A stretch of DNA of 64,000 nt, taken from Ptychodera flava. Lineage: Eukaryota; Hemichordata; Enteropneusta; Ptychoderidae. The stretch spans positions 17,891,772-17,955,771 of the forward strand of contig NC_091944.1 in the NCBI RefSeq assembly GCF_041260155.1. The letters run 5' to 3'. Positions 1 to 10,308 of this stretch are shown in pieces. The position numbers and the translations under genes are program-made. Below the pieces are notes generated by a model. The model did not search any database. It was not told the origin of the DNA and worked only from the letters and a program-made list of their open reading frames with translations. Numbering within the stretch: the first letter of the stretch is position 1; every line of letters starts with the position of its first letter.

Positions 1-1065
1 CGATGCTCAACTGTCTTTAGATATCGGTGTGCAGGAAACCTATATCTGGCTTACTATAATTTTAAAAATGCAGCAAACACTGCTTGAAGCCCTCACTATA
101 GTATGGCACTGAAAACATAATTTGAGGACCACTATGATAACGCACAGGATTTGCTTTCAGATTTCACACTTATACACAAAAACTCAGACAGGAGCGTCAT
201 TGCCAACTAAAGGCTTGTATCCATGTTATGTATCTGCCGCAAGGTCTTTGAAGGGTATCCTTTCAATTTCCATTTATTCTAACATAGAACCTTCCCTCTA
301 TCACCTGCATGGTTTCATTAAAATGCGTTCCAGAACGACACAGCTTGTTCAGTCATTCATCGTCAGTTGCAAGTCTTTGATATATCCTTGCAAGTCAATA
401 CTGTTTAACTCGACTTTTCTGAGGCCTTTGATGCCATGCCTGATGACCTTTTCTCATCCACAAAATAAAATCGGTCGGCTTTCATACATATGCTAAGCTG
501 GTTCACAGCATACTTGTCAACGTGGCTATATTACTCGGTGGGCCAATGTTTTGTATGGAGTGACTCAAAGCTCGATATTGGCGTCGATTTTGTTCCTACT
601 TGACGAAGATATCAAGAATTCCAACCACATATCTGACTGCGTCAAGCAAAAAGGCGAAACCCATAGACTATCATCATAGGGTAAATAATTTGATATGCCA
701 AAAGAAATGTCCAAAGCACTATGTATGCATAATGACATCTCTTACGATTATTGAATGAGGGGTTTTAAACTGGAGAAAGTTGGCAGTATGAGAGATCTTG
801 ATGTTAGAATATCTTTCAATCAGGCATGAGACAATTCCCGTGAAGGTATCCGTAAAAAAGGACAAGCGCATGCTTGGACATATTCACTCGTCAAACAATT
901 GTCAAACCAACACAAAACCCTAATTGCGTCTATCATTTAAAGTATTCTCGATTATTCTTCCCAATATTGGATATCACAACAATGAAGTAATTATAATCTC
1001 GAAGGGTTCAATAACATATCCAGGGGAATACCCAGAAATTGAATTAAAAGAACTGAATGGTTAAA

Positions 1066-1066
<1 letters not shown>
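1..1066 (+). mobile_element. Decayed non-LTR retrotransposon (LINE) reverse-transcriptase region
   Basis: Translating the plus strand in shifting frames gives landmarks of a CR1/L2/Jockey-type LINE reverse transcriptase, in the right order. A segment near 285-345 resembles 'IEPSLYHLHGFIKMRSRTTQL'-type finger motifs. DFSEAFDAMPDDL at 412-450 matches the DFSKAFD block. GVTQSSILASILF at 557-595 matches GVPQGSILGPLLF. A thumb-like block (RDLDV, then ILDYSSQYW near 950-971) matches DLGV...ILEYxSxVW. The reading frame is interrupted several times and no endonuclease part is visible, so this is a dead 5'-truncated copy. It runs into the (TA)n tract at 1069. The superfamily assignment rests on motif order only. 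Confidence 0.7.

Positions 1067-1068
<2 letters not shown>

Positions 1069-1157
<89 letters not shown>
1069..1157. repeat. (TA)n microsatellite
   Basis: Uninterrupted TA dinucleotides for about 89 bp, directly after the LINE remnant. It may be the expanded 3' tail of that element or an independent microsatellite. Confidence 0.95.
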
Positions 1158-1158
<1 letters not shown>

Positions 1159-1560
1159 TATTTGAATAATTCCTAAAGATCGCAGCCACCTCGAACATGT
1201 ACGGTAAATGTGGAAGGGTCATAGTCTATGGGTCCTCGGAAGATTATCACCGTGTTGTTGTTTCGGAGTGTCAATGGCTCATTTGTTAATTTTATGACCC
1301 CCATATGTCTGTTACGTTTTCTTGAGACATGAACAGAACGTGAACAGTGATTTCTGAGATTCTACTCTTGCCACATATTCGGTAAACCTTATACGTACAC
1401 TATCAAAATAATAATATACGCTCTATCTGGAAAAAAATGTTTTATTTTACTGATTTTATTCGGCGCAAATATTTAGAAAGACAATGATTCAAAAGGTTTG
1501 ATATCCGCATACAAACAGAGTGTCATTCTGATGGACTATTCTTTTCCCTCGCTTTCAAAA
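1158..1560. other. Non-coding stretch, nothing recognised
   Basis: No open frame of note and no visible similarity to the array units. AT-rich unique-looking sequence. Confidence 0.5.
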
Positions 1561-2740
1561 TTCCATTTCACTGTACGTATGGCAGTCATTTAAATTTCAC
1601 TAAAAACATTGAACGTCGACCTTACGGCGTAATGTTTGTCGATTTCCTCTGATTCAATTCTTTGATAAGAATGATCGAGAAAGGTTGCCATCATTGCGGT
1701 AAAAGTAAAAAATGCACAATTCGTTATCGTTTTAGCTGATATTTTAATGTTAAAAGCATAGTACTGCGCAAATATTTCCTCTTCTTCTTAATTTTATAAC
1801 TTAGCCAATATATGGAAGTAGACAAGTTGAAATGCAGGAACGGACTGGTAAATGGACACAACGTACACCAATACATTAAAATGGCAAATAAAGATCTTAT
1901 TTGATCCGTAGGATTTCATTCCCATGTCATTCTCTTCTCAAGAAAACTAACTTGATGATTTTGTAACGACGACCATTCATGATGTAAAGGAAAATAATCA
2001 TTGCAATTACTAACGCGTAAATATCATTATCAATAGTCTCTATTTTATGTGTGTCATCGTTTGTTTTGGAAATTGGATGTTTTACGTCGGTAAGTTAATT
2101 TCGTAATAGGGTATAAATTGTGATAGCGTACTTAACTGACGACGTCAATTCAAAGGATGAAGAAAATGAGTCAACAGATTAACTTTATGCCTATTAAGAC
2201 AAAAGTATTACTTTATTTCTTGCTATGTCAATGAAACGAAACAAGATGACAGACGTACACAGACAAAGATAAAGACATTTCAGTACAACAGAATATAATC
2301 GATCGCTAAAAATAAACACAGAGATGAAAGCAGGACGATTTCCTATGAGTCAATTCAGATTACGTCGCGAAAATGAGTAAATCTGTTGAATATTGACACT
2401 ATGCTTCAAATACAGTCAATGTTCGGCTTAGAGTCACCAAGGAACGCCACTTTTCGATGTACTTTTCCTCACTTGTGGAGACCCGTCATAGACATCAACA
2501 ACCACACAGCTCATATCATGTGCCTGTACATAGACGTATTTTCAGTGCCTTTTATTTCTATGACACGTTAGAACCACATGTTTTGTCGTCATTCTTGACC
2601 AATACGTTTCATACAGGGCATTTCCTTTGGGAATGTCTATTTTTTTCGAAATGAACTCTAGGTTATTACGAATGGCGAAATGGAATGCGTTATAAACTAA
2701 CACGAAGATCAACTCATAATGAAAAGTTATTAGGATTATA
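1560..2740. repeat. Diverged copy of the array spacer (left edge of the tandem array)
   Basis: The order of short matches follows the spacers inside the array. A 'TTTGTCGATTTCCT' block near 1637 matches the one after the CGTCAATTGACG palindrome in other spacers. A 'ctttatttctt' block is at 2212, and a 'cacttgtggagaccCGTCAT' block near 2470 is followed by 'cagctcatatcat'. The same order occurs around 24000-25070, 30350-31380 and 36480-37530. Many mismatches show that this copy is much older than the others. It has no receptor of its own and leads into gene 1. Confidence 0.65.
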
Positions 2741-2761
2741 GGAGAACATATATATATAGAC

Positions 2762-2766
<5 letters not shown>

Positions 2767-2796
<30 letters not shown>

Positions 2797-2883
2797 TGTA
2801 TGTATGTATGTATGTATGTATGTATGTATGTATGTATGTATGTATGTATGTATGTATGTATGTATGTATGTATGTATGTATGT
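2767..2883. repeat. (ATGT)n microsatellite
   Basis: About 29 copies of ATGT without interruption. Open frames across it (MYVC or TYIH repeats) are artefacts of the repeat. Confidence 0.97.
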
Positions 2884-3044
2884 GCAATTTCGGACAATAA
2901 AATCTACTAATCTGACGATCGCGTGGATACTTGAAACTCGTGTAATATCTACCAAACATACTTGATGTGTTCTAATCTTTATTGTAATATTGTTTTGCAA
3001 TCCTGCATCGAGCACTTTACCCCTCTAAAAATACAAGCAAGTTT
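2884..3044. repeat. Interspersed repeat, also found at the right side of the array
   Basis: This 160-bp stretch aligns by eye with 53126-53290. Shared blocks are 'ttc(g/a)gacaat', 'catactt', 'ctaatctttattgtaa', 'gcaatt/cctgcatcgag' and 'cccctct'. Identity is roughly 70 percent, same orientation. No family recognised. Confidence 0.6.
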
Positions 3045-3763
3045 TGGTATGTGTATAGAACATTATTCGTGGCAGGGCACATTTACACTAAGTCTTAAAC
3101 ATGTAAACTGTAAGGTCTACATTATCACTCCGAGCTTTCCCTGATTTTTGGACGATTCTTAATTATTGAATACAATGCACATATATTCTATACTCACGTA
3201 TACAATTCAATGTAAAGAGTGTTTATGTATTTGGTAGAAAATGTTTGGTTCATAAAAATGAGGATTAGTGATATGAGGACATGTACAACTTGAAAATTGA
3301 AAAATTGAAAAATTGAACATTGAACATGAAAAAATTGCGATTGTCAGACAGATTTTACTATATCCTATTATGTATTCAATATGTGTATGAGGTAAGAGTT
3401 CAGGAAGTCTGTGTCAGATATTATAGGGGAAACATATCATGTATGTGAAATAAAATAAGTATATTAATAGTCTCATTATACAAACGAGCAATAATTCAGT
3501 CTTGTTATATAATTCCAATATTTTGCGAACCAGGTTGAAATGTAGCATACACAATAATAATATAATTGGGTGGCATAAAGGAAGTAATTATCCATGGAAT
3601 CGATCTGAAGAAATGTCTTGAACTGCAGGCGTTACAGATTTCAATGATATCACTCAAAATTGTATAACAGTTATTACGTTTTAGCTCTAGTTTATACGAT
3701 TAAGCTGATATGAACTCTCCATTAGGGACTTAAATACTAGCCTATTTAGACCGTTGACTCGAT
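3045..3763. other. 3' flank of receptor gene 1, non-coding
   Basis: AT-rich flank downstream of gene 1 on the minus strand. It has a short run of imperfect (AAATTGAAA)-like repeats near 3288-3340. A block near 3530-3550 ('aaccaggttgaaatgta') matches the 3' flanks of the other receptors ('aaacaggttgaaatgtaacacgc' type). Confidence 0.5.
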
Positions 3764-4795
3764 TCACCTTACTGCGTTTTCATGCCCTGGATTGGTTGAG
3801 CTTGTCTGACCCATTTCTGTTGCTGCGACTTGGTTTACTTGACAAAACTTTGAGCAACGGATCAGTTTACCTGTTATGAGCTCCTTGTACGCTTCTTTGA
3901 AATGTCTGTTGTTGACGCCATAAAGAAATGGGTTCATTACTCCGCAAACGTGAGTCATTGGGTAAGATAGGATAAAGCCTTCGATCGGCGGTCGTCGGTC
4001 CTGCAACTTTGCAATGAAAATGACAAAGGCAACCGGCAGGTAGCCAAGAAGAACCAGGCAAAAAATACCAAATACCACAAGTAACATGCGCAGTTCTTGT
4101 GGGGTTGCAACTGTTACAGTTGAGCTCTGAGACTGTGTGGAGGCGTGATCTTGTACTCGGTACCTGCTCTTTATGACATGAGTGATGATAAGGATGTACA
4201 ACAGAATGACCAGAAAGGAAGGGGTATAAACGAGAAGTATGAAGAAGAGTTTTGTCCCAGGTATTAGACAGCGAAATGCTGTGGGATCATATGACGACTG
4301 TGAAGTGTCTATGTACACTGCGTATTGCGACACTATAGGGGCGCCCCAAGCGAAGATAATGGCCAGAGTCATCGTGATTTTGTTTGTAAGTCGGCGGTAG
4401 ATCTTGTTATGGACGGTGTAGACGTATCGATTGATTGAGATAAACGCAGTCAGCCAGAGCGACGTTGATGTCATGATAGGATGAAGTAAGTTGTGTATGA
4501 GACAGTACAGGGAACCAAGTCGCCAAACTCGATGATAGTATGAGTGCATGGTCGGAAGAGAAATAAAGAGCGCCGAGATGATATCTGTTAGACTGAGATT
4601 AACCAAGAAGAGGTTCATCCATGTCCTCAGTTTCTTCTTGAAGATGACGATCAGGATGAACATGATGTTCCCTACTAGGGTTGCCACTGCAAAGAGTAGT
4701 TCTAGTGTTCCACACAGTTGTGTTATCCAATGTGCAGGCAAAGTGTCTGTAGCCAGAACGTTGTGTTGGTTGACAGTAGTATTGGTTCTGTTCAT
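3764..4795 (-). CDS. Rhodopsin-like (class A) GPCR, subfamily A, gene 1
   Basis: Intronless 343-residue seven-pass receptor at the plasma membrane, expected to signal through G proteins; ligand unknown. N-glycosylation sites NRT and NTT lie at the N-terminus. TM1 is about 30-52 (GN at 42-43), TM2 61-82 (NLSLTD, D71), and TM3 starts at C98, the likely disulfide partner of C176. NRY at 122-124 replaces DRY. TM4 has W150 and TM5 P192. ICL3 (207-236) is rich in Ser/Thr. TM6 has GYLP 251-254 instead of CWxP. NPFLY lies at 288-292, followed by helix 8 and C314/C318, possible palmitoylation sites. NRY recalls melatonin-receptor, moody and GPR84-type receptors. The start chosen is the MNRTN methionine shared by all family members, because the further-upstream ATG is out of frame here. 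The tail (HENAVR) differs from its paralogues (SVSLTNSVV), as does TM7 (YPMTHVCGV for YPLIHIGGV). Confidence 0.92.
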   Translation of the reverse strand: MNRTNTTVNQHNVLATDTLPAHWITQLCGTLELLFAVATLVGNIMFILIVIFKKKLRTWMNLFLVNLSLTDIISALFISLPTMHSYYHRVWRLGSLYCLIHNLLHPIMTSTSLWLTAFISINRYVYTVHNKIYRRLTNKITMTLAIIFAWGAPIVSQYAVYIDTSQSSYDPTAFRCLIPGTKLFFILLVYTPSFLVILLYILIITHVIKSRYRVQDHASTQSQSSTVTVATPQELRMLLVVFGIFCLVLLGYLPVAFVIFIAKLQDRRPPIEGFILSYPMTHVCGVMNPFLYGVNNRHFKEAYKELITGKLIRCSKFCQVNQVAATEMGQTSSTNPGHENAVR

Positions 4796-4802
4796 CGTAT
4801 CG

Positions 4803-4823
4803 TTAAGGTCTCCCAAAAGCCAT
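4803..4823 (-). other. Six-codon upstream ORF in gene 1 leader
   Basis: In genes 2, 3 and 6 the ATGGCTTTT codons are the in-frame start of MAF(G/E)KLNDTMNRT. In gene 1 one extra base makes them read MAFGRP and then stop, 7 nt before the MNRT start. The ATG has a favourable context (A at -3, G at +4). The sequence therefore predicts a short uORF, which could lower translation of gene 1. Confidence 0.55.
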
Positions 4824-4894
4824 GCTTTTCATGAGCTAGTGTGCAGCGTCTGACCGACTGAAACGCATAATATACAGGCTTCCCTATATTTTGC

Positions 4895-4902
4895 ATGCAA
4901 AT
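4895..4902. promoter_or_regulatory. Octamer (POU/Oct-type) motif upstream of gene 1
   Basis: ATGCAAAT lies about 100 bp upstream of the gene 1 start, next to a TATAAAA-like stretch. The same octamer sits at the equivalent place upstream of genes 3 and 6, and in the distal copy upstream of gene 2. Function is inferred from position and conservation only. Confidence 0.45.
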
Positions 4903-5395
4903 ATAAAAGCTGCATTTTGTTGACATCGTTTCTGAATTGAAAGATGCATTGAAGGTTAAACTGATTTTGACTTATACCGTGGAGGAAGCATGATTGTATT
5001 GTTCGAGTCAATGTTGAATTCGAGTCATTCAATAATTTGGCTTTATGTTGATTTCATATGTTCAGGGACTTGTGGCTACTTATACTGATAGGCTGCCCTA
5101 CAATTTTATAACCTAATTAGTTCGTCGTCCTTTACAGACAGCCGGAAAAAACATTGAAGGCTAATATGATTGTGACTTTTCCTGTCGAGGAAACATAGTT
5201 GTAAATGTTCTAATCAATTTGGAATTCGACTTGTTCACTAATAGAGCTTTGTGAGCTTTGTGTTGGTTTCAAAGACATCTGTTGACGCATTTTCAGCAAC
5301 TGATACCATGAAATATTATACACCTGCGTCTGCAACCTATGGAGTTTCGTCGTACAGTTAGTTTCGGTATCAGAGGACGCGGAGTCCAATAACTT

Positions 5396-5930
5396 TGACG
5401 CGGAGTACAGTAACTTTAGGTTTTATTGGACGCCATTTGACCTTTGACCTCAAAACACCACGTCAACACGGGGAGAAGGAAGATAAAATTTTACATTTTT
5501 CACAGAAATATATACTTCTTAGCATTCAGTTCTTCACAAAGTTAGTCGTGGTGAATCAAAAACCTGTGAATTTGAGTGAAATTATACTGCTGATCTACAA
5601 TTTCTATCACGTACACTGCGCTTCGTGGGTTTCAAATTTCGTCCTGTGCGCTTAGCGGACGCGCTGAACGCGTTCTCAGTCTGCTCGCGATCGCTCAGAG
5701 CAGTGCCGGACGGGCATCCTAAAAAGCTTTAATTTTGACTTTTTCGAGGTAAAATTGGACTAAAAAGGTGTATAATTATAACGTTATTCACAAAATACCG
5801 GGATTTATTCCCTCGTACATCGTACGCTTCGGTATTGACCTCGACGCTTCGTGTCTCGGACAATACCTCCGCTTCACGATGTACTCGGACATATATCCCG
5901 GTATTTTGTGAATAACCTCATAATATCGGC
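5396..5930. repeat. Inserted repeat with terminal foldback, spacer 1
   Basis: Shared with 13870-14408 and absent at the matching place in type II spacers, where 'gcgacac...' follows directly on 'gacaatttgtaaataat'. It holds a GC-richer core with CGCGCTGAACGCG and a CGATCG-centred palindrome, and ends in a long hairpin (5783-5916). At its left edge about 22 bp are duplicated (5377-5420). Looks like a non-autonomous mobile element; no family recognised. Confidence 0.5.
5783..5916. repeat. Long imperfect inverted repeat (hairpin), spacer 1
   Basis: The arms start GTTATTCACAAAATACCGGG and end in its reverse complement. The inner parts pair with about three quarters matches (CTCGTACATCGTACGC against the complement of GCACGATGTACTCGG-like sequence). 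Arm length is about 60 nt. A second copy lies at 14256-14399. Confidence 0.75.
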
Positions 5931-6251
5931 AATTTGTAGATAATGAAGCGACACTGGTGCTTTCGTTTTTGGTTGACTACCATGTCCTTTAATTGTAATA
6001 GAGGGATTACGATTGATTAAGATGAGAAGGTCGATGAGATGATCTTGATGAGAACCTTGAAGCTGATATCTCTCTCTCAGTTTATTCACAGACATGTCGA
6101 CTCGCCATCTTTCTTTTTGAGCAGGCTTCTGTTGTCTTAAGTAGCTGATAGTTTGGAAATTAAATGTTCTGAACCTGCAGACGATTTGTGGCATAATTTC
6201 CGTACGCGAGGTATAGATTGTAACCTTCTTCCTATCGTCTTTCCATATTCT

Positions 6252-6294
6252 TGGACGGTGTAGACGTATCGATTGATTGAGATAAACGCAGTCA
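6252..6294 (-). pseudogene. 43-bp fragment of receptor gene 1 coding sequence inside spacer 1
   Basis: 43 bp identical to gene 1 bases 4412-4454, including the gene 1-specific 'gattgattgaga' (gene 2 has 'gattgatggaga'). It encodes the TM3 end, TAFISINRYVYTVH. To the left the sequence matches type II spacers near 21780-21800; to the right it matches spacer 2 from about 15865. It therefore sits exactly at a junction between two otherwise separate blocks, as filler DNA at a deletion. Confidence 0.85.
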
Positions 6295-8120
6295 ATTTGC
6301 TTTCCTTTTTTTCGGGGCAGTTACTGGCTGGTGTGGGCCATCGCGTTCACCCCACGATCAATGCGACAGCCTACTTCTAACGTGAGAGTCTTCTGTTCTG
6401 TTTTGATATTTATATGCCCACAGACTTGGAGCAAGTATAGTATTTGTTCAGATCTTGTATATGTAATGGTCAATACTGTGTACCTCTCGAAAGGCATCGA
6501 ACCAAAACTTTAATACATGGACATTTCCATGATCCCTTATTTGACCACATATCCTGGCATTTCTGTTAACATACGTCTACCAGGTTGATTGAAAAGTGTA
6601 ATTTTCAACCACATTTGCACATGGCCTCAGTCAACAGAGACATTGTGCGTTTTTTACATAGAGGCATTTTTGCAGAGAAAAATGTTGCATTCGGAATTCC
6701 TTCATATCACCGAAAATGTCAGGTCATGAAGGGGTCAAATAGTGGCGAATTTACAGGCTTAGGTACTCACCGATCCTGGAGTAAGGAGCTACGTTAAAAA
6801 TACTTGGTCAAGGACATGTTTTCTAGTGAAATACTCTGCCCACAATATCATAATGCTGCCTTAAGGCTGAGGATAGTTTACTATGTAGTATATACACATA
6901 TTCTTTACTCATTTTCAGAGTTACATGTATAATACAAGAGGTATATTTTTTCTTTCCTCCTTATTGCTTATTGATATAAAAAATACAGTCATTGAAGCTT
7001 TTATTTATATTCCAACCTTTGTGTTTATTTATATGGATAAGTTTTGTACATCTCTTATTTAAAAACTGGTCAGATATCGATAGCAGTGTTATGCAACAGC
7101 ACAAGGGGGACTTTTCAATGTATGCCAAGTTTCAGTTGAACATATAACTTGCACCTAATCATTGCCTTACCTCAGCCCAAGGCTGATAGGAACTGTTCAT
7201 TGCCCCCAGCGAGCTCAATTTACAAAAAGACAAGCCTGTATAGAGTTGCCAAGGAAAGATGATCGTATGATAGATAAAACATGTGATAGAGAATACATAT
7301 TGAGATTTAGAGCTAAATGACTTCAGAGAATGAAATTATGAAGAGAATCATTTTTATTTCCTACAATATTCCTGCACACTCAAACTATTTGGACGGGATG
7401 GATACTTATGAAAATCAAGTGACAAACCTCTGCGCTGTTTGAAAAATACATGACCCCTTTGCAGTTTTTAAATTGAAGATGAACCGCCTTTTTTTGCCAC
7501 CCATTCCCGGCCGTTATAACTGAACACTCCCTACTGTAAATATGGTTGACATAAAACGATTCATATTCTAATTTCCCACGAAGCAAATGATAAGTAAGAA
7601 AAATAAGAACGTTATGTCAGCTAATGGTACAGTATTGTGGCCGCCTGACAGCATACTAGAGAAATCAACGAAGGGCAGAATCGCTCAAAAATAAAACAAA
7701 CAGCGCGTATTGCACCACAAGTATACACAGGATATGTAAGTTCGTACTAAGGCAAAGAATCAGGACAGTGGAAGCAACTACAATGCATTTGTCATCTACG
7801 TCAGAGAAACAGTATGTAAATTCAACCCCAAACCATCTATACTTGTATGACAAATACATTTTGTAAAGCCTGCCTTTGAAAGTTAAAGTCTCTTACGTAT
7901 GTAAAAGTACACCCGCGGTTAAACCACGGAAAAGTAGAAATAATTGAACAATATATATGACCACTTGAATTCTTATCGGGCCTACAGTAAATGTAAACGT
8001 ATGAAGGTTTTGTAGAACGAGTCCACATAATTTTGGTGACAATACATTCTAAGTTAACGTAAACATGATAGAACTCCTTACCGTCTTAACGTCTATAGCC
8101 CCTTTTATGTCTGGTATTGT
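6295..8120. repeat. Type I spacer block, copy 1
   Basis: Non-coding block that matches 15865-17690 nearly base for base and is missing from the type II spacers. The small open frames in it differ between copies and show no domain. It leads into the (CTGT)n array. Confidence 0.75.
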
Positions 8121-8124
8121 CGCT

Positions 8125-8125
8125 A

Positions 8126-8202
<77 letters not shown>

Positions 8203-8335
8203 TTGCCTCTCTTTGTCTATCCGTTTGTCTGTCTGTCTTTGTCTTTCTGTCGTTCTGTCTGTGTGTCTGTGTGTCTGTCAAATTGTCTGTCCGTCTTTTT
8301 GTCTGACTGTGTGCCTCTGCTTCTATGTCTGTATC
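8125..8335. repeat. (CTGT)n microsatellite block, spacer 1
   Basis: Long degenerate run of CTGT/TTGT/CTCT tetranucleotides. Open frames of Ser-Val-Cys-Leu repeats here are artefacts. The same block occurs in every spacer of the array. Confidence 0.95.
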
Positions 8336-8637
8336 CCTTTATGTCTCAGTCTATCATGAATCTTGGTCCATTTTTTTTTCTATTTTTATCTGTTCGACAG
8401 ACTCCCAATCTGTCTTTTTCTGCTTCCGTCTCTCTCTCACCTTTGTAATTAAAAAGATTGTCGAGGCATATACATTTGGAAAGTCTTATAAAGCCCATGA
8501 TTGCCAAGTGTTTTACTAAACGTAACAAGTTTCAATCCCATATTCACGCTATTTTCACACTTAAGGTACAGGCATTTCTCTGAATATTCTTAACGTCTGA
8601 TAGTTAAAGATTGTGGTATCAAGTGCAAATCCCATCG

Positions 8638-8651
8638 ACGTCAATTGACGT
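8638..8651. promoter_or_regulatory. 14-bp perfect palindrome ACGTCAATTGACGT, spacer 1
   Basis: Perfect palindrome with two inverted TGACG half-sites (CREB/ATF-like). Intact also at 18241-18254, 42668-42681 and 47559-47572; decayed by one or two bases in the spacers after copies 3, 4 and 5. A role is speculative. Confidence 0.35.
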
Positions 8652-8685
8652 AACAATTGTCGATTTCCTTTTATTAGTACTTTGA

Positions 8686-9252
8686 GAATCATGATTAGTG
8701 AAAGTGGCCCTTATAAGGATAGTAAATCAGAAGTGCTACATTTGTTCTTGTAATTTCACTTATGTTTAATACCTGAAGAATCGCAAAGCGCAAAAACTTT
8801 TTAACTCATATAAATTTCAGCCAATAGACCGGAAAAGAAACATTGAAATCCAGGAAGGGATCTATGTACGGACATCGACGCAAACCACATCATCTAACTC
8901 GTAAAGGCAGGTCTAATCTCATATATACGAAGGTCATCTTATCAAAGTAAATAGAGAAAGTTAGTGTGATGATCTATTGCAACGGCCATTCCAATATGAC
9001 ACAAAGCATATCCAATAATCAACATCGGTTACGGTAAATGATTTACAAGGCGAGGAAGCATTTTAAATATGTCAATAATAATAGGGTTATTTTGAACCAT
9101 TGCTTAGCGGTGGTATTCCAGGTATCCGGAATAGGTCAAGAAAAGTCATAATGCAATCGCCGACGAGTAAGTCTGATACACACAGGTGTTGCTTATATGT
9201 ATCATCTTGCCTTTGCGAAACTGGATGTTTTGCTGCAATAAATTAATCTGGT
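8686..9252. repeat. Spacer segment duplicated around a retroelement fragment (first copy)
   Basis: From 'gagaatcatgattagtgaaa' to 'aattaatctggt' this segment is repeated at about 10309-10866. The second copy carries on into normal spacer sequence; this one is interrupted at 9252 by the Penelope-like fragment. Confidence 0.85.
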
Positions 9253-10240
9253 AACGCTAAAGTGTTTTATACCGAGAAAGACATTATCAGTATGCTTGAT
9301 TTCCTCATCGAGAACATATTTGTAGAATTTGGAGGGCACATTTTCCAACAGTGTATAGGAATTCCTATGGGCACTAACTGTGCTCCCTTGCTTGCAGACT
9401 TATTTCTGTTCTCATATGAGGCAGAATTTATCCAGAACTTAATTAAACAGAAAAAGGTCTCTGTAGCTCGAACTTTCAATCTAACATATAGATACATAGA
9501 CGATGTTATTTCTATGAATAACTCTGAATTCAGTAAATATCTCGCTATGATTTATCCTCCAGAATTGGAGATTAAAGAAACTACAGAAACAGCCTTTTCT
9601 GCTTCATATCTGGACATTTTACTTGAATTTGACTCTAATGGTCACCTTTCTACTAGGCTATATGACAAGAGAGATGATTTCAACTTTAGTATCATCAATT
9701 TTCCACACCTCATAAGTAATATTCCACTCTCACCAGCTTATGGGGTATACATTTCCCAGCTTATTCGATATGCTAGAGCATGCAGTTCATATGGTGATTT
9801 TGTAGAGAGACATGGCCATCTCTCTTACAAACTATTAAATCAAGGTTACACCAGAGCAAGACTTGTCTCTACATTCAACGCTTTTTTGGCAGGTATCGCA
9901 AGCTGGTAGATAAATACAATATCTCTCTTCGACAAATGATCACTGATGGCATCGGTGACATGGGGTTTAGTTAGTGACCACTACCTATCTGACTTATAGA
10001 TTGATATATGGCGGGTGCCACATGTGGGGCAGGATGCGCTTACTATTTTCGAAACACCTGACATCACTTCTTGGTCTTCTGGCCAGAGGTCCATATATCT
10101 TTCTTTCATGAATATGACTTTGTTTGTGTACCGTCTATTTACTGTCTGTTCTGTGCTGTCTTGTGTCTATGTTTACAACTATTGTCTTACGAATTTTGAC
10201 CTACTGTCATTGGATTATGGATTGGTATGATTGCGATTAT
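9253..10240 (+). mobile_element. Penelope-like retroelement fragment (reverse transcriptase C-terminal half and 3' part)
   Basis: An open frame at 9262-9909 encodes the reverse transcriptase palm and thumb: FQQCIGIPMGTNCAPLLADLF, then YIDDVISMNN (catalytic DD), then LYDKRDDFNF and YGVYISQLIRYARAC, a block series typical of Penelope-like elements. A related tail (RKLVDKYNISLRQM) continues for a few dozen bases in another frame, then a 3' region with 'ggcgggtgccacatgtggggc'-type sequence. The 5' half is absent. The insert replaces about 28 bp of spacer: the empty paralogous site at 10856-10900 reads 'aatctggttctctattg...ataactttacaatcg'. It is a dead fragment. Confidence 0.75.
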
Positions 10241-10308
10241 TTTACAATCGTGATCAGGTTGATGCAAAAGAGTAAAAAATGACTCTGCAGAATAAGCTTT
10301 GATTACTG

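Noticed and set aside
2542-3015. 157-codon minus-strand frame with YIHT repeats
   Set aside because: Created by the (ATGT)n tract.
7380-8028. Minus-strand frames repeated at 16918-17594
   Set aside because: They recur only because the spacer is duplicated; no domain, and frame and length change between copies.
8065-8448. Cys/Ser/Val/Leu-rich open frames over (CTGT)n, here and in all other spacers
   Set aside because: Any frame through a CTGT repeat stays open as SVCL repeats; there is no non-repeat coding part.
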